The translations under genes and the position numbers were made by a program. A DNA stretch of 64,000 nucleotides from Sciurus carolinensis (Eukaryota; Chordata; Mammalia; Rodentia; Sciuridae). Position 1 is the first letter of the stretch. Each line of letters begins with the position of its first letter. This document shows, in pieces, positions 50,531 through 62,155 of this stretch. The stretch spans positions 40,332,998 through 40,396,997 of the forward strand of contig NC_062223.1 in NCBI RefSeq assembly GCF_902686445.1. Reading direction: 5' to 3'. The notes under the pieces were generated by a model. It had not been told where the DNA came from. It saw only the letters and a program-made list of their open reading frames with translations, and did not search any database.

Positions 50531-50591
50531 AACGTATTTTAAGTACTGTTTCCATTTTAACTATAATCATTATTATTGATCAGTAATATCA

Positions 50592-50920
50592 CTATGTTGT
50601 GAATGATTGTTTCCCTCCAAAAACCATTTCTTGAAATCTTCAACCCAAAGATGATGGTATTAGGAGGTGAGGCCTGGGTGGGACATGAGGTGATCCTGAG
50701 GTAAGACTCCTAATGAATGGAATGAATGATGAATTCCCTTATCAATAAGTCCAGACTTTCAAATGCAAAACAGGAGTAAGAAGACCGCTGCAGATGAAAA
50801 ATGGAATCTATCAGCACTTTGAACTTGGAATCCTCTTCTGTAACAAATAATTTTCTTTGTTTATAAGCCACTCGGTCTATGATATTTTGTTACAATAGTC
50901 TGACTAGACTAAGGAAGATG
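50592..50920 (+). mobile_element. MLT1/MST-like LTR, sense
   Basis: GATGATGGTATTAGGAGGTG, GAGGCCTGGGTGGGACATGA, GGAATCCTCTTCTGTAACAA and AAGCCACTCGGTCTATGATA, ending TTTTGTTACAATAGTCTGAC, are the sense order of a MaLR LTR. Same class as 25597-25983. Confidence 0.75.
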
Positions 50921-51099
50921 AATATTTTCATTAGTAAAAGTACCAGAAATGCGGAATCTTTAATATTCTGAATCTTTTGTTTTCCATTTTTAGTGAAGAA
51001 TAATATTTTTCTTTTTGTTACTGTTCTAATTATCAATGGGAAATCTACACTTTGTAAAAATATTAAATGTTTAAATTTACCCCACCATAATATATTTCT
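50921..51099. other. Unassigned sequence
   Basis: Short AT-rich spacer. Confidence 0.5.
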
Positions 51100-51292
51100 T
51101 ATTTTTCCTGTATTAGCAATTGAACCCAGTGATGAGTTACCACTGAGTCACATGGCAGCCAGTTTTATTTTTTGTTCTGAAAGAGTTGCTTAGGGCTTTG
51201 CTAAGTTGTTGAGGTTGGTCTTAAACTTGGTGATGCTCCTGCCTCAGTCTCCCAGGTTTCTGGATTTACAGGTGTGTACCTTCATGCCTGGC
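51100..51292 (-). repeat. B1-dID SINE, antisense, diverged
   Basis: ID-like part (GCAATTGAACCCAGTGATGA, CACTGAGTCACATGGCAGCC), linker (GAGTTGCTTAGGGCTTTGCT), and B1 part (GTTGAGGTTGGTCTTAAACT, CTCCTGCCTCAGTCTCCCAG, ending TGCCTGGC). It lacks a T tract, so it is older than the 39-kb copy. The forward frame 51206-51394 is chance. Confidence 0.88.
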
Positions 51293-51540
51293 AATATGAT
51301 TTTTTTAATAAACTGCACAGCATTAAAATGTGAAAGTCATTATTTTTTATTGCTCATATTTATTGTTTTTAATTTTACCATTTTTGGAATGTGAAATTAC
51401 TATTGATATTATTGTACATGCAAATACATCTGTATTACATATACATCTATATGAAAACAATACATATACTTTTTATATCATAAATTTAAGAAATTATCAC
51501 TCAAAGATACTAGTTAATTTTGAGACAATCAAATACACTT

Positions 51541-51655
51541 TAGAAAGACTGAGGGCTGGGGATGTGGCTCAGAGATAGACCACTTGCCTAGCATGTACAA
51601 GGCCCTGGGTTTAATCCCTATCAGCACCAAAAAAACAAGAAGGTAGAAAGACTGA
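51541..51655 (+). repeat. ID SINE with 12-bp TSD
   Basis: TAGAAAGACTGA occurs exactly at 51541-51552 and 51644-51655. The body from 51553 (GGGCTGGGGATGTGGCTCAG) runs to the AGCACC end and an interrupted A tail near 51626-51640. The B box (GGTTTAATCC) has one change from tRNA consensus. Clear target-primed insertion. Confidence 0.93.
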
Positions 51656-52149
51656 ACAGTTTGCAGTTTTACCAACAGTACAGACATACACCCATTCATT
51701 CATATACTTATAATATTCAATTAAAACCAATAATCATAAATTATCCTTGAATTTAAGCCATTTTCTTTGAGTCCTTTCATAAATGTTTTAGTTAGTCATG
51801 AGATTTATTTGTCAAGCTGTTACTATCAAATATGTACTTATATATCCTTTGAGGTCATATTAATTTGTTTCAATTCCCCAATAATGTATATGTCACAAAA
51901 TGCAGAAAGATGAAATCAGCACCAAAAATTCACTTTTCAGCTATTTAAAAGAATTTGGTATATGTGATTATTAAATACCTCACACCAACAATATTGTGAA
52001 TAAAATTATGCCCTCCCCAAAACAGAATGATATTGTCTATCAAAATATTGGCAATACATGTAGTCATTTTTCCTCTAATTCTTGGCCTAACTACAAGGAC
52101 ACATCATGATGTAATGACCAATGCATGGGCAGCCAAAGACAAAAGAAAA
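51656..52149. other. Unassigned AT-rich sequence
   Basis: No recognised element; an A run of about 18 lies near 52146-52162. Confidence 0.5.
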
Positions 52150-53260
52150 AAAAAAAAAAAAACCTGAAAACAGTGAGAGAAAAGGAAATAAGTATAGGAC
52201 TTTAATAGTATCATTAACAACTGACCTTCAACAGAAACAAGGATGGCTAGAGACTTTTGAATGGTATGTCCAAACTCCTGGAAGAAAAGCTTATACTTTG
52301 TGGTCTATATTTATCAAAACTTCTCTCAAAACTAAAGACCAAATGAAAACATTCCCAGAAAAACATAAACTAAAAGAAACCACTGCTAATTTGCATCCCT
52401 TCAAATAAAACTTAAGGGTGTCCTACAGATTACCAGAAATTGAAACAGAAATTTTCCAGGAAGTTAAACCTACTGAAAAGAATGATCAGTAGAAATCGTA
52501 AATATAGGCATGAGAACCTGTATTAATACATATTTTCTCTCTTCTTCTCTTACATTTTGAAGAAGAATAAAGTTGTAAAAAGCAACAATGTAAATAAAGA
52601 GAAAGATCAGTAGATTAGAAGAAAGGGAAACATGTAGGGGAGGGAGGATAAGAGTAAGTACTGGAGACTTAATTACAGCCAGCTCTACTCCATGCATTTA
52701 TAATTATGTCAAAATAAATCCTAAAGTTATATAGAACTATTATTAACCAATAAAAAGTGTAAAAAGTTTATAACACACCTTTGGTATGGATTTATTATAG
52801 ATGAGTTATATTTCACTGTTTACAAATAACATTTATTTAAAATCATTCACTAATGATCAACTATTTTTAGATAAAAGAATATGACATTATAACATTCATC
52901 TTAGTATAGATATGATACATATGCCAACAATGACATAATATATGAGGAAAGAAATTGGCATATACTGGACCAAAATTTCCATCCTCTACCTGATTTATCT
53001 CACTACTAACATGGAGTAGATTATAGTAAGTTAAAGAATAATTTTCAGTTGCTAGAAAATCCAGTGGGGAAAAATATTTAGAAAATAAAGTATCAAGAGA
53101 AAAATGTAGTAATGGCAGATACAAATACAACTACATAAACAACTGCATTCAGAAAGACTACACTAGACACTCCAGTCAAAATGCAGATTGTCAGAGTGGA
53201 TGATAAGCAAGATTCAACTGCGTGCTAACTTCGACAGGATCAACTTGAGCTTCAAAGGTA
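52150..53260 (+). mobile_element. Ancient LINE-1 / HAL1-like remains
   Basis: AACATTCCCAGAAAAACATA (about 52348-52367) resembles the C-terminal part of an old L1 ORF1/HAL1 frame, and CAGTCAAAATGCAGATTGTC AGAGTGGAT at 53173-53200 resembles the endonuclease region of ORF2. The pieces are degraded and boundaries uncertain. Confidence 0.42.
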
Positions 53261-53466
53261 TTGATTGCAAGGCAGAAAGTAACAGTATGGAGAAAACACC
53301 AAGCAAAAAAAAAAAACCATAAAAGAAAAGAGAGGGTCTGTGGTCGAGTTGGCAATTTCACTTCATTATTGTCCTTTGCAATGTGGAATTTCTATTTCAT
53401 GCTTTTTACAAATATCTACATGCATCGATACTTTCTGTTTACTGAGACTTGTAGTCATTTTTTCCA

Positions 53467-53740
53467 TTAATTTTTAAAATTTTTTAAAATTTTATTTGTT
53501 CTAATTAGTTGTACATGACAGTAGAATGCATTCATACATTTTGATAGCTCATGTATACATGGAGTGTAATCTCTCATTTTTCTGATTATACACATAGCAG
53601 GATCACATCGGTCATGCAGTCATACATGTACATGAGGTAATAATATCTGTTTCACTCTATTATCATTCCTTCCCCCATACCCCTTTCCCTCTCTTCACTC
53701 TCTCTATCTAATATAAAGTAACTCCCTTTATTTTTGAAAC
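53467..53740 (-). mobile_element. LINE-1 3' UTR fragment, antisense
   Basis: AGTTGTACATGACAGTAGAA, then CATACATGTACATGAGGTAA and a C/T-rich block; matches the reversed 3' UTR ending of the younger L1 at 60650-60740 (which reads CATTCTACTGTCATGTATAA in sense). Confidence 0.8.
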
Positions 53741-53789
53741 ACAGTTTATTTTATTTTTTTAACATATGTATATTAGATACTGAGACTAT

Positions 53790-53980
53790 CCTCTGCTAAG
53801 TCATGCTTTGAAACTTACTTGCTGTGTGGACTTAATAGGCCTCAGATGCTTTTGCTAAAAAATGGAGAGAAAACAGGCCTTCCCTTAAAGGATAGCCATG
53901 GAATTGAATGAGTTAAGAGATGTAAAATATTTGGCACACAATATTCTCCATAAAAATTATTAAACATTTGCTATTATACT
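53790..53980 (+). repeat. MIR SINE
   Basis: AACTTACTTGCTGTGTGGAC, CCTCAGATGCTTTTGCTAAA AAATGG, GAATGAGTTAAGAGATGTAA, ATTTGGCACACAATATTC follow MIR consensus order through to its 3' end. Confidence 0.75.
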
Positions 53981-55457
53981 TTATCGCTAACACCTACACA
54001 TTTACCTAAGGTACTTGTCAATAACATTAATGACATTCCTTATTTCTCGTCTTTGAATTGTCAACTAAACCTTGAGATAGGTGAAATAAAGGTAGTTCTG
54101 CTTCTCTCACAGAACTTTCTGCATGTGTTTGCCCCACTCTACTTACTGTAAAAGGCACACTCAAATAATTGCTGTTCAAAAACCTTTTATATTAAGCAGT
54201 CAGAAAAAGAAATTACTGAGTGGGAAGCCTGTTATTATCTCTACTAAGAAAGCCACTTGAAATTTCTCTAGCTGAAATTTTATTTCCCAGTGTCAGCTTT
54301 GAATAAGTAGATGAAGAATTCTCATTTATTGGCAATATAACCCAATTAAGATATAACACTAATAATTAAGAAAGATGATCGTAATTTGAAAACTTTCCTG
54401 CCTGAATTACAAAGAACTTCCTGAAACGTGTCATTTCATTTCCAGTATGGAACATAATGAGAAGTGAGAGCTTTTAAGCTTTCTGTACTCTACATGAAAT
54501 AGTAAGCATGAACAAATGAGAGAGGCCTAGAAAAGCAGTGAGATCACAAAAAGCAATTTTTGGGGGAATGTGATAATAAGAATTTCACATTTCATCCAAC
54601 TTGGTGTCTATTTCCAACAGATTCTGAAGAAAATGTTGCTATAAAAGATTACAGAGGTCTTCTTCCAGGCCCATCTGACTCTTGGTGTAAAAGCATGTAG
54701 GAAGAACTTTTCCGTTTCCAAAAGGACATTCCATTTCCCAAAGGAATGGCACATTTTGATATCTGCTCATATAAACCCAAATGTAAAAGATAGTATGATA
54801 AAGGACAGTAAAATAAAATCAAAATGTGTCTTGTTCTTTATTTCTAATATTATCAGGGTCAAATACATATTATCACTTCATCTCTTCACAAAATATACAA
54901 AGGAGACTGATTCAGTGTAGGTTTTGCATATATTTTTCATTGCTATCTGTGTTTAGAAATAATAATGATCATGTAAATGTGATGGCTTTAATATGCCATT
55001 TTAGGGACGTTGATAGAGCCTAGTGGAGAGAAGAAAGGGGTGAATAGGTGGAACCAAGAGGATTTTTAGGGCAATGAAACTATGTTTTATGATATTATAA
55101 TGGTGGATATGAATCATGGTACATTTGTCAAAACCCTCCCTTTCTGTAACTCCAAGCAATGCAGTGGCAGGACAAAGATGCCTCATGCATAGAGGAAGGA
55201 GAGGGAATAAAGCCCTGGCCTTAGTCCTGAAAACTTATTCCAGGCCTCCCATGGTGAAACCTAGTGTCAAATAGGGTTCCTCAACCCTTGTCTTCAGGAG
55301 AGTATCTGTGAATCAAACATCTCTGAAACCATTTAACCAGGCACCAAAGGGACTTCAACATCTTTCTCCTAACTTTAGGTAGCATAGAGGGGATCAGGGT
55401 AGGAAAGCTAGCAAGGTACTTTCCCTTGGAGCTCAGCATCCGGTCTTAGAGCTAGAC
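53981..55457. other. Unassigned sequence
   Basis: No recognised element or gene. Confidence 0.5.
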
Positions 55458-56105
55458 AAAAATCAAAGCCTCCAATTCCATCCATTTATCTGCAAATGCC
55501 ATAATATCATTTTTCTTTATGGCTAAATAAAATTCCATTGTGTATATACCACAGTTTCTTTATCCACTCATCTGTTGAAGGGCATCTAGGTTGGTTCCAC
55601 AATCTGGCTATTGTGAATTGAGCTGTTATAAACATTGATGTGGCTGTATTACTGTAGTATGCTGATTTTAAGTCCTTTGGGTATAAAATGAGCAGTGGGA
55701 TAACTGGGTAAAAGGCATTTGCAGATAAATGGATGGAATTGGAGAATATCATGCTTAGTGAAATTAGCCAATCCCAAAAGACCAAAGACCGAATGTTTTT
55801 CCTGATAAGTGGAAGATATATAATGGGGGGGTGTAGGGGTGGGGGATGAGAGAAGAATGGAGAAACTTTAGATTATGTAGAGGAAAATTAGAGGGAGGAG
55901 GGGGAAGGGGTATAAAAATGGTGGAATGAGACAAACATCATCATCCTAAGTATATGTATGATTACTCAAATAGTATGAATCTACATCGTGCACAACCATA
56001 GAAATGAAAAGTTGTACCCCATTTGTGCACAAGGAATCAAAATGCAGTCTGTAAAAATTAAAAAAAATTTTTAAAAGTTCCAAATATTAAAAAAAAAAAT
56101 CAAAG
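55458..56105 (+). mobile_element. LINE-1 3' end with inverted 5' segment (twin priming)
   Basis: Bases 55472 to about 55710 are reversed ORF2 3' sequence (TTCCATCCATTTATCTGCAA, CATCTAGGTTGGTTCCACAA, TTTTAAGTCCTTTGGGTATA). From about 55711 to 56098 the element is in sense: ORF2 end and 3' UTR (AATCAAAATGCAGTCTGTAA), then an A tail. AAAAATCAAAG flanks both sides (near 55458-55468 and 56094-56104). Bases 55474-55500 and 55711-55741 are reverse complements, meaning both arms copied the same 27 or so bases of L1 RNA, an overlap known at twin-priming junctions. Confidence 0.88.
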
Positions 56106-56589
56106 GTTCCTATACTCAAGCTAGGGTTCACAGAAGGAATTCTCTAAACCTCCCCAAGCATTGGACACACCTGTTAATGAGTAAGAAGAAAGCATTGGGA
56201 GGAATACAACTCACTAAGAATAATTATTTAGACAAATTATAATGTTCTAATATTGTAAACAGTGTGTGTAAACCATTCATGTCTTTGGTATGCAGACTAA
56301 AATCAAACAATAAAAACTGTTTATTATGTTAAAATTTGAACAAAATAGAAAAAAATTGAAATGGGCTTTCAAAAATTCAACATGTAGGGAGCAATAGGAT
56401 GCAAGTACAATTATTTTTTAGTGTATTTTTGTTTAACATTGTAATTCTTTTTATCATTTTGAAATAGCTTGTTCTAATCAAAAGATGTTTTTCATAAGTC
56501 TCTTGATAATCTGAAAGCAAAAACCTACAAGACACAAACCAAAAGTAATAAGCTAAGAATCAAAACAGATTACTAGAGTAAATCAATTA
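56106..56589. other. Unassigned AT-rich sequence
   Basis: No recognised element. Confidence 0.5.
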
Positions 56590-58406
56590 ACCAGAAAGGA
56601 AGACTGTAAGAGAGGGATAAAGAAGGAAACACCAATAAAATGAGAAAAAAAGTTACAAATTGACAGTAATAAGACCTTATCTATTGACAATACTTTAAAT
56701 ATAAATATATTAAAATCACCAATTAAAAGACATAGAGTGACTTAATGGTAAAGAAACAAATAAAAATTCCCAACTACATATTCCTTGCAAGAAACTTAGT
56801 TTACCTCTAAAAATGCCCATAGACTGAAAGTAAAGCGATGGAAGATACTCCATCTAAATGGAATTCAAGCAACAGTAGGAGTACCCATACCTGTATCAGA
56901 TACACTTCAAGTGAATTTAAAATTTTATACAGAGTTTCAGAGTGGTACAAAGAGACAAGGAAGATCATTATACAACACTAAAGGGGTTACTTGAGCAAAA
57001 GTAAATCATAATCCCAAATATATATGCACCCCATATTGGAACACCCAAATATATAAAGTAAATATTGATAGACATAAAAGGAAAAATACACAACAATACA
57101 ATAATAAAGGGGAATTTAACATCCCAGTGTCAGTAATCAATAGATCATCTAATCAGAAAAATAACAAAGAGATATTTTAGTTAAACTGCACCCTAAAGCA
57201 AAAGAGCCTAATGGGTATCTATAGAAATTTTCACCTTTCAAACTCAGATACACATTCTTCTCAACAATATGTATAAAATTCTGCAGAATAGATCATATAA
57301 TAGGCCACAATACAAAACTCAACATGTGAAAGTATCTAAAACCTATTGAATATGTTTTCTTACAATAATGTAACTAGGAACAAAAAATTGGATATTATAT
57401 AAATGTATGGAAATTTTAAAATTTCCTTTTTATCTTTATTTAAATTTATTTTAACTTATGTGTAAAAAGATAAAAATTGTACATATTATTGGCATTTCCT
57501 GTGATGTTTTTATGCATGTGTACACGGTATAATTTTAAATCAGATTAAATATTTGTGTCTTCTCAAATGTTTATCATTTATTTATATTAAAAATCATCAA
57601 TATGGATCATGAAGGAAATAAAGAAGAAAAATAAAAATCTTTTTGACACAAAAGAAACACAATATACTCACATTTATAGGATAAATCAAAAGCAGTACCA
57701 AAGAGAAAATTATGTAGAAATACATATCCTGCCTATGTCAAGAAGCAGAAAGTTCTCAAATAAATAATCTAATTGCTACACCACAAAAAGAAATTAGAAA
57801 AACAAGAACAAACCAAACTCAAAATTAAAAGGAAAGAAATAATAAAGATCAGTACAGAAACAAATGAAACAGAAACAAAAATATAAAATATCAATAGAAC
57901 AAAGAACTGGTTCTTAAAAAATATCAAGGGTATTAACAAATCAACATGCAAAAATAGGTAGCATTGACATACACTAATAAAAAGTCATCTGAATTAGAAA
58001 TCAAGAAGGCTGTCTCTTTTGGAATAGCTATAAAAATGTATACCTGAGAATAAATTTAACAAAAGAGATTAAAGATCGCTACAATAAAATCTATAAAATA
58101 CTGAAATAAATTTAAGAAGACACACACATGACAAAATGGAAAGACATCTAATGTTCATGAGTTGGAAAAGTCAGTATCATGAAAATATCTCACTACACAA
58201 AATGTTGCATAGACTCAATGCAATTTCTGTCAAACTTCCAATGACATTATTTACAGAGTCAGAGAAAGGAATTGTAAAATTTGTAAGGAATTATGAAAAT
58301 AACTCAAATAGTCAAAACAACCTTTAGCAAAAAGATTGAAAACCAGGCATTACATTACCTGACATCGAAACATACTATAAAAATATAGCGATTAAAACAG
58401 TGTGGC
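56590..58406 (+). mobile_element. Old LINE-1 ORF2 remains, 5' part
   Basis: The region 56810-57380 reads as a decayed ORF2 endonuclease domain (GACTGAAAGTAAAGCGATGG, TCATTATACAACACTAAAGG, TATATATGCACCCCATATTG). From 57600 the sequence continues to the start of the reverse transcriptase region (GAACAAAGAACTGGTTCTTA, 57897-57916), then jumps to sequence that lies after the catalytic core (TAGAAATCAAGAAGGCTGTC), so the RT core with its FADD motif is deleted. From 58050 onward it follows ORF2 again up to the insertion of a younger L1. Many stops and frameshifts. Confidence 0.75.
57415..57600 (-). mobile_element. LINE-1 3' UTR fragment nested in the old L1, antisense
   Basis: GTACATATTATTGGCATTTC, ATGCATGTGTACACGGTATA and AATCAGATTAAATATTTGTG match the style of the reversed old-L1 3' UTR at 6668-6900, and the surrounding ORF2 sequence resumes after it. 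Edges are approximate. Confidence 0.5.
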
Positions 58407-58410
58407 CATA

Positions 58411-60743
58411 AACAGACTTAAAAACAAAAATCATATAATTATCTCAATAGATGCAGAAAAATAATTTGACAAAATACAGCATACCTTCATCTTTATAACA
58501 CTAGAAAAACTATAGATAGTAGAAACACACCTCAAGATAATAAAAACTATCTTGTTAACCCCAAGGACAACACCATTCTAAACATAGAAAAATTGAAAGC
58601 ATTCACTTTAAAAACTGGAACAAGACAAGGATGCCCTTTTTCATCACTTCCATTCAACTTTGTTCTTGAAACTCTAGCCAGAGCAATTAGAAAAGAGAAA
58701 GAAATTAAAGGGATACAAATAAGAAAAGAAGAACTCAAACTATCATTATTTGCTGATGACATGATTCTATATTTAAAAGAAGAGCCAAAAAATTCCACCA
58801 GAAAACTTCTAAAACTCACAAATGAATTCAGCAATGTAGCAGGTGATAAAATCAACACCCATAACTCAAACACATTCCTATATATCAGTAAGTAATGAAT
58901 CAACTGAAAGAGAAATTAGAAAAAAAGTCCCATTCAAAATAGCCTAAAAAAATAAAAAAAAAAACAGAATACTTGGGACTCAATTTAACAAAAGAGGTAA
59001 ATGACCTATACAATGGAAAGTACAGAACATTAAAAAGAGAAATTGTGGAGGACCTTAGAAGATGGAAAGACCTCCCATGCTCCTGGATAGGCAGAATGAA
59101 TATTATCAAAATGGCCATACTACCAAAAGCACTATTTAAATTCAATGTAATTCCTATTACAATTCCAATGACATTCTTCATAGAACTAGAAAATGCAAAC
59201 ATGAAATTCTTTTGGAAAAATAAGAGACTGAGAATAGCCAAAGCAATCCTTTGCAAGAAAACGGAAGTAGGGAGGCATGACAATACCAGACCTCAAACTA
59301 TACTACAGAGCTATAGTAATAAAAATATCATGGTATTGGCACCAAAACATGTAGACCAATGGTACAGAATAGAAGACACAGAAACAAACCGACAAAAATA
59401 CATTTATCTCATACTAGATAAAGATGACAAAAATATTCACTGGAAAAAATATAACCCATTCAATAAATGGTGCTGGAAAAATAGGAAATCCACATGTAAC
59501 AAAATGAAATTAAACCTCTATTTCTCACTCTGCTTGAAACTCAACTCAAAGTAGACCAAAGACAGGCACTAGACCAGAGACTCTGTGCCTAACACAAGAC
59601 AAAATAGGCCCAGATCTTTACCATGATGGCCTAGGATCTGACTTCCTTAACAAGACTCCTAAAGCATAAGAAGTAAAATCAAGAATCAATAAATAGGATG
59701 AATTCAAACTAGAAAGCTTCTTCTTGGCAAAAGAAACAATCATTAATGTAGAAGAGAGAGCCTATAGATTGGGAGAAAATATTTACCAGATGCACCTCAG
59801 ATAGAGCATTAATCTCCAGGATGTAAAAAGAACTCAAAAACTTAACACCAAAAAAGCAAATAATCCAATCAGTAAAAGGTCTCAGGAACTGACAGACACT
59901 TCATGGAAGAAGAAATACAATCAATCAACAAATACATGAAAAAATGTTGAATATTTCTAGCAATTAGAGGAATGCAAATCAAAACTACTCCAAGATTTCA
60001 TCTTGCCCCAGTCAGAATGGCAATTATCAAGAATACAAATAACAATAAATGTTGGCTAGGATGTGAGGGAACAGATACACTACTATGTTGCTGATGGAAC
60101 TACAAATTGTTGCAACCACTCTGGAAAGTGGTATGGAGATTCCTCAGAAACCTTGGAATGTAACCACCATTTGACCCAGCTATCTCACTCCTCAGTTTAT
60201 AATCAAAGGACTTAAAATCAACATATTACAGTGAGACAGCCATGCCAATATTTATAGCAGCTCAACTCACAATAGCTAAACTATGGAACTAACCTAGCTG
60301 CCCTTCAACAGATGAAAGGATTAAAAAACTGTGATATATATGTGTGTATACACACACACACACACATATGGTGGTATATTAGTCAGCCTTAAAGAAGAAT
60401 TAAATTAAGGCATTTGCCAGTAAATGGATGGAGTTGGAGAATATCATGCTAAGCATAATAAGCCAATCCCCCAAAACCAAAGACCAAATGTTCCTATATG
60501 CAGGTGCTAATTCACAGTTGGGGTGGTGGGGTGCTAGGGAAGAACAGAGTTTCTTTATATTAGATAGAAGGGAGGGGTGGGAAGGGAGGGGTATGGTGGT
60601 ATAAAGGATAGTGGAATGCATCAGACATTATTACCCCACCATTAGGGTTCTATATCATGTATAACCAGAAGAATGAGAAATTATACTCCATGTATCAAAG
60701 TGCATTCTACTGTCATGTATAACTAACTAAAACAAATTAAAAA
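58411..60743 (+). mobile_element. Younger 5'-truncated LINE-1 inserted into the old L1
   Basis: Contains a continuous ORF2 3' half and 3' UTR. Reverse transcriptase motifs are visible in 58593-58895: RQGCP (residues 11-15 of that stretch) and FADDM (53-57), the catalytic aspartates of the non-LTR RT. A stop and frameshift around 58894-58972 separate this from a second frame, 58973-59554, covering the thumb and following region. Further stops disrupt the C-terminal cysteine-bearing domain. The 3' UTR ends in TAACTAACTAAAACAAATTA and an A run at 60741. AAAACAGTGTGGC occurs at 58394-58406 and 60744-60756: target-site duplication. Dead: no 5' end, no ORF1, broken ORF2. Confidence 0.9.
60332..60366. 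repeat. (TG)n/(CA)n microsatellite inside the L1
   Basis: TATATGTGTGTATACACACA then CA units, expanded from the L1 phrase 'tatatatacacaatgg'. Confidence 0.9.
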
Positions 60744-60756
60744 AAAACAGTGTGGC

Positions 60757-61800
60757 ATAGACATAAAACAGAACTAAAGAAGAGAGAAGCAGAATAGAGT
60801 GAAGTAAACTAATGCTGCAGAGCCAACTGATTCCCAACCAAAGTGCTAAGAATTCATATTAGTGAAAGTACTTTTTAATATGCAGTGGTGGGAAAATTGG
60901 ACATCCACATGCAGAAGAATGAAGCTGTATCCTGTATCTCACCAATTACAAAAAAAAAAATAATCAACTCAAAATCAATTGAAATCTTGAATGTAAGAAC
61001 TAAACATAAGAAACTATCAGAAGAAAACAACAGAAATGCTTCAGATTATTGAAATGGGTAAGAATTTTTTTGGACAAGATCCCAAAGCACAGGAAACAAA
61101 AGCAAATATAGAGTCAGATTATATCAAACTGAAATTTCTTCACAGTAAAAGAAACAATGATCATAGTGAAGAGATAACCCTTAGAATGGAAGGAAATGTT
61201 TGCAAGCCACACGTCTGACAAGAGGTTAATATTTGTAATAAATAACTCCAAACAGTCAAAAGCAAAACAAAAATAAATGATCTGATTTTAAAATGTTCAA
61301 TAGACCTAATGAAACATTTCTGAAAAAACAAAACAAAATGACACACCAATGACCAACAGGTGTATTTTAAAATACTCAACTGTACTAATTATCAGGGCAA
61401 TGCAAACAAAAATCAAAATAAAATCTCATCTCACTTAAGCACAAGTAGCTATTACCACAAAGACCCACATTGACCAGGATGTGGAAAAAAGTGGAGCTTT
61501 ACAATTTTGGTGTAAATGTAAATGAGTACAGTCCTTATGGAAAACAATAACAAAAATACTAAAAATTGAAATATAACTACCCCATATCCAGCAGTCCAAC
61601 TAAACATATCTGAAGAAAATGAAATCAATATATTGAAGAGACATCTGCAAGCCCATGTTTACTACAACACTATCCAAGATAGCAAATAAATAGAAACAGC
61701 ATGTGTACATCAACTGATGAATGGATATAGAAAATGAGTAAAATATACCCAATGGGATATTGCTGAATCACAAAAAATAAGAAATGCTGTCATTTGTGAC
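60757..61800 (+). mobile_element. Old LINE-1 ORF2 remains, 3' part
   Basis: Continues the element interrupted at 58406: GACATAAAACAGAACTAAAG, the TTGGACATCCACATGCAGAA block, TGTTTACTACAACACTATCC and ATCAACTGATGAATGGATAT, ending AAGAAATGCTGTCATTTGTG. No long open frame remains (60 codons at most). Confidence 0.8.
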
Positions 61801-61811
61801 ATGTCATCTAG

Positions 61812-62155
61812 TGTTGTAATTTGCATTAACTCTAAGAACAGACTAATATTAATGGGGTGCCTTATAAAAAACAGAAATTTATTTTGCACCTCTCTGGAAC
61901 CCAGGGAGTTCAATGTGAAGTTGTTGCTAGATTGAGGGTTCTCTTTCTTGTTCACGATCTGTTGTTTTCTCCATAGCCTGATACATTTGAAACTCTATTG
62001 GTGGTCTTTTATAAGGGCATTAATCACACTTGTGTGGATTTGCCTTCATGACCTCATCATTTCCTTAAGGTCATCTCCAAATATTCTCACACTGATGATT
62101 AGTTTTCAACCTATGGATTCTGGGAGGCTATGGATACTCAGATCAAAGCACCTGG
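61812..62155 (-). mobile_element. MLT1-type LTR, antisense
   Basis: GGGGTGCCTTATAAAAAACA GAAATTTATT, TATAAGGGCATTAATCACAC, TCATGACCTCATCATTTCCT, AAGGTCATCTCCAAATATTC fit a reversed MaLR LTR. The forward frame 61948-62169 lies inside it. Confidence 0.65.

Noticed and set aside
58547..59283. Reverse frames of 118 and 127 codons (58547-58903 and 58900-59283)
   Set aside because: Antisense of the younger L1 ORF2, which explains the openness.
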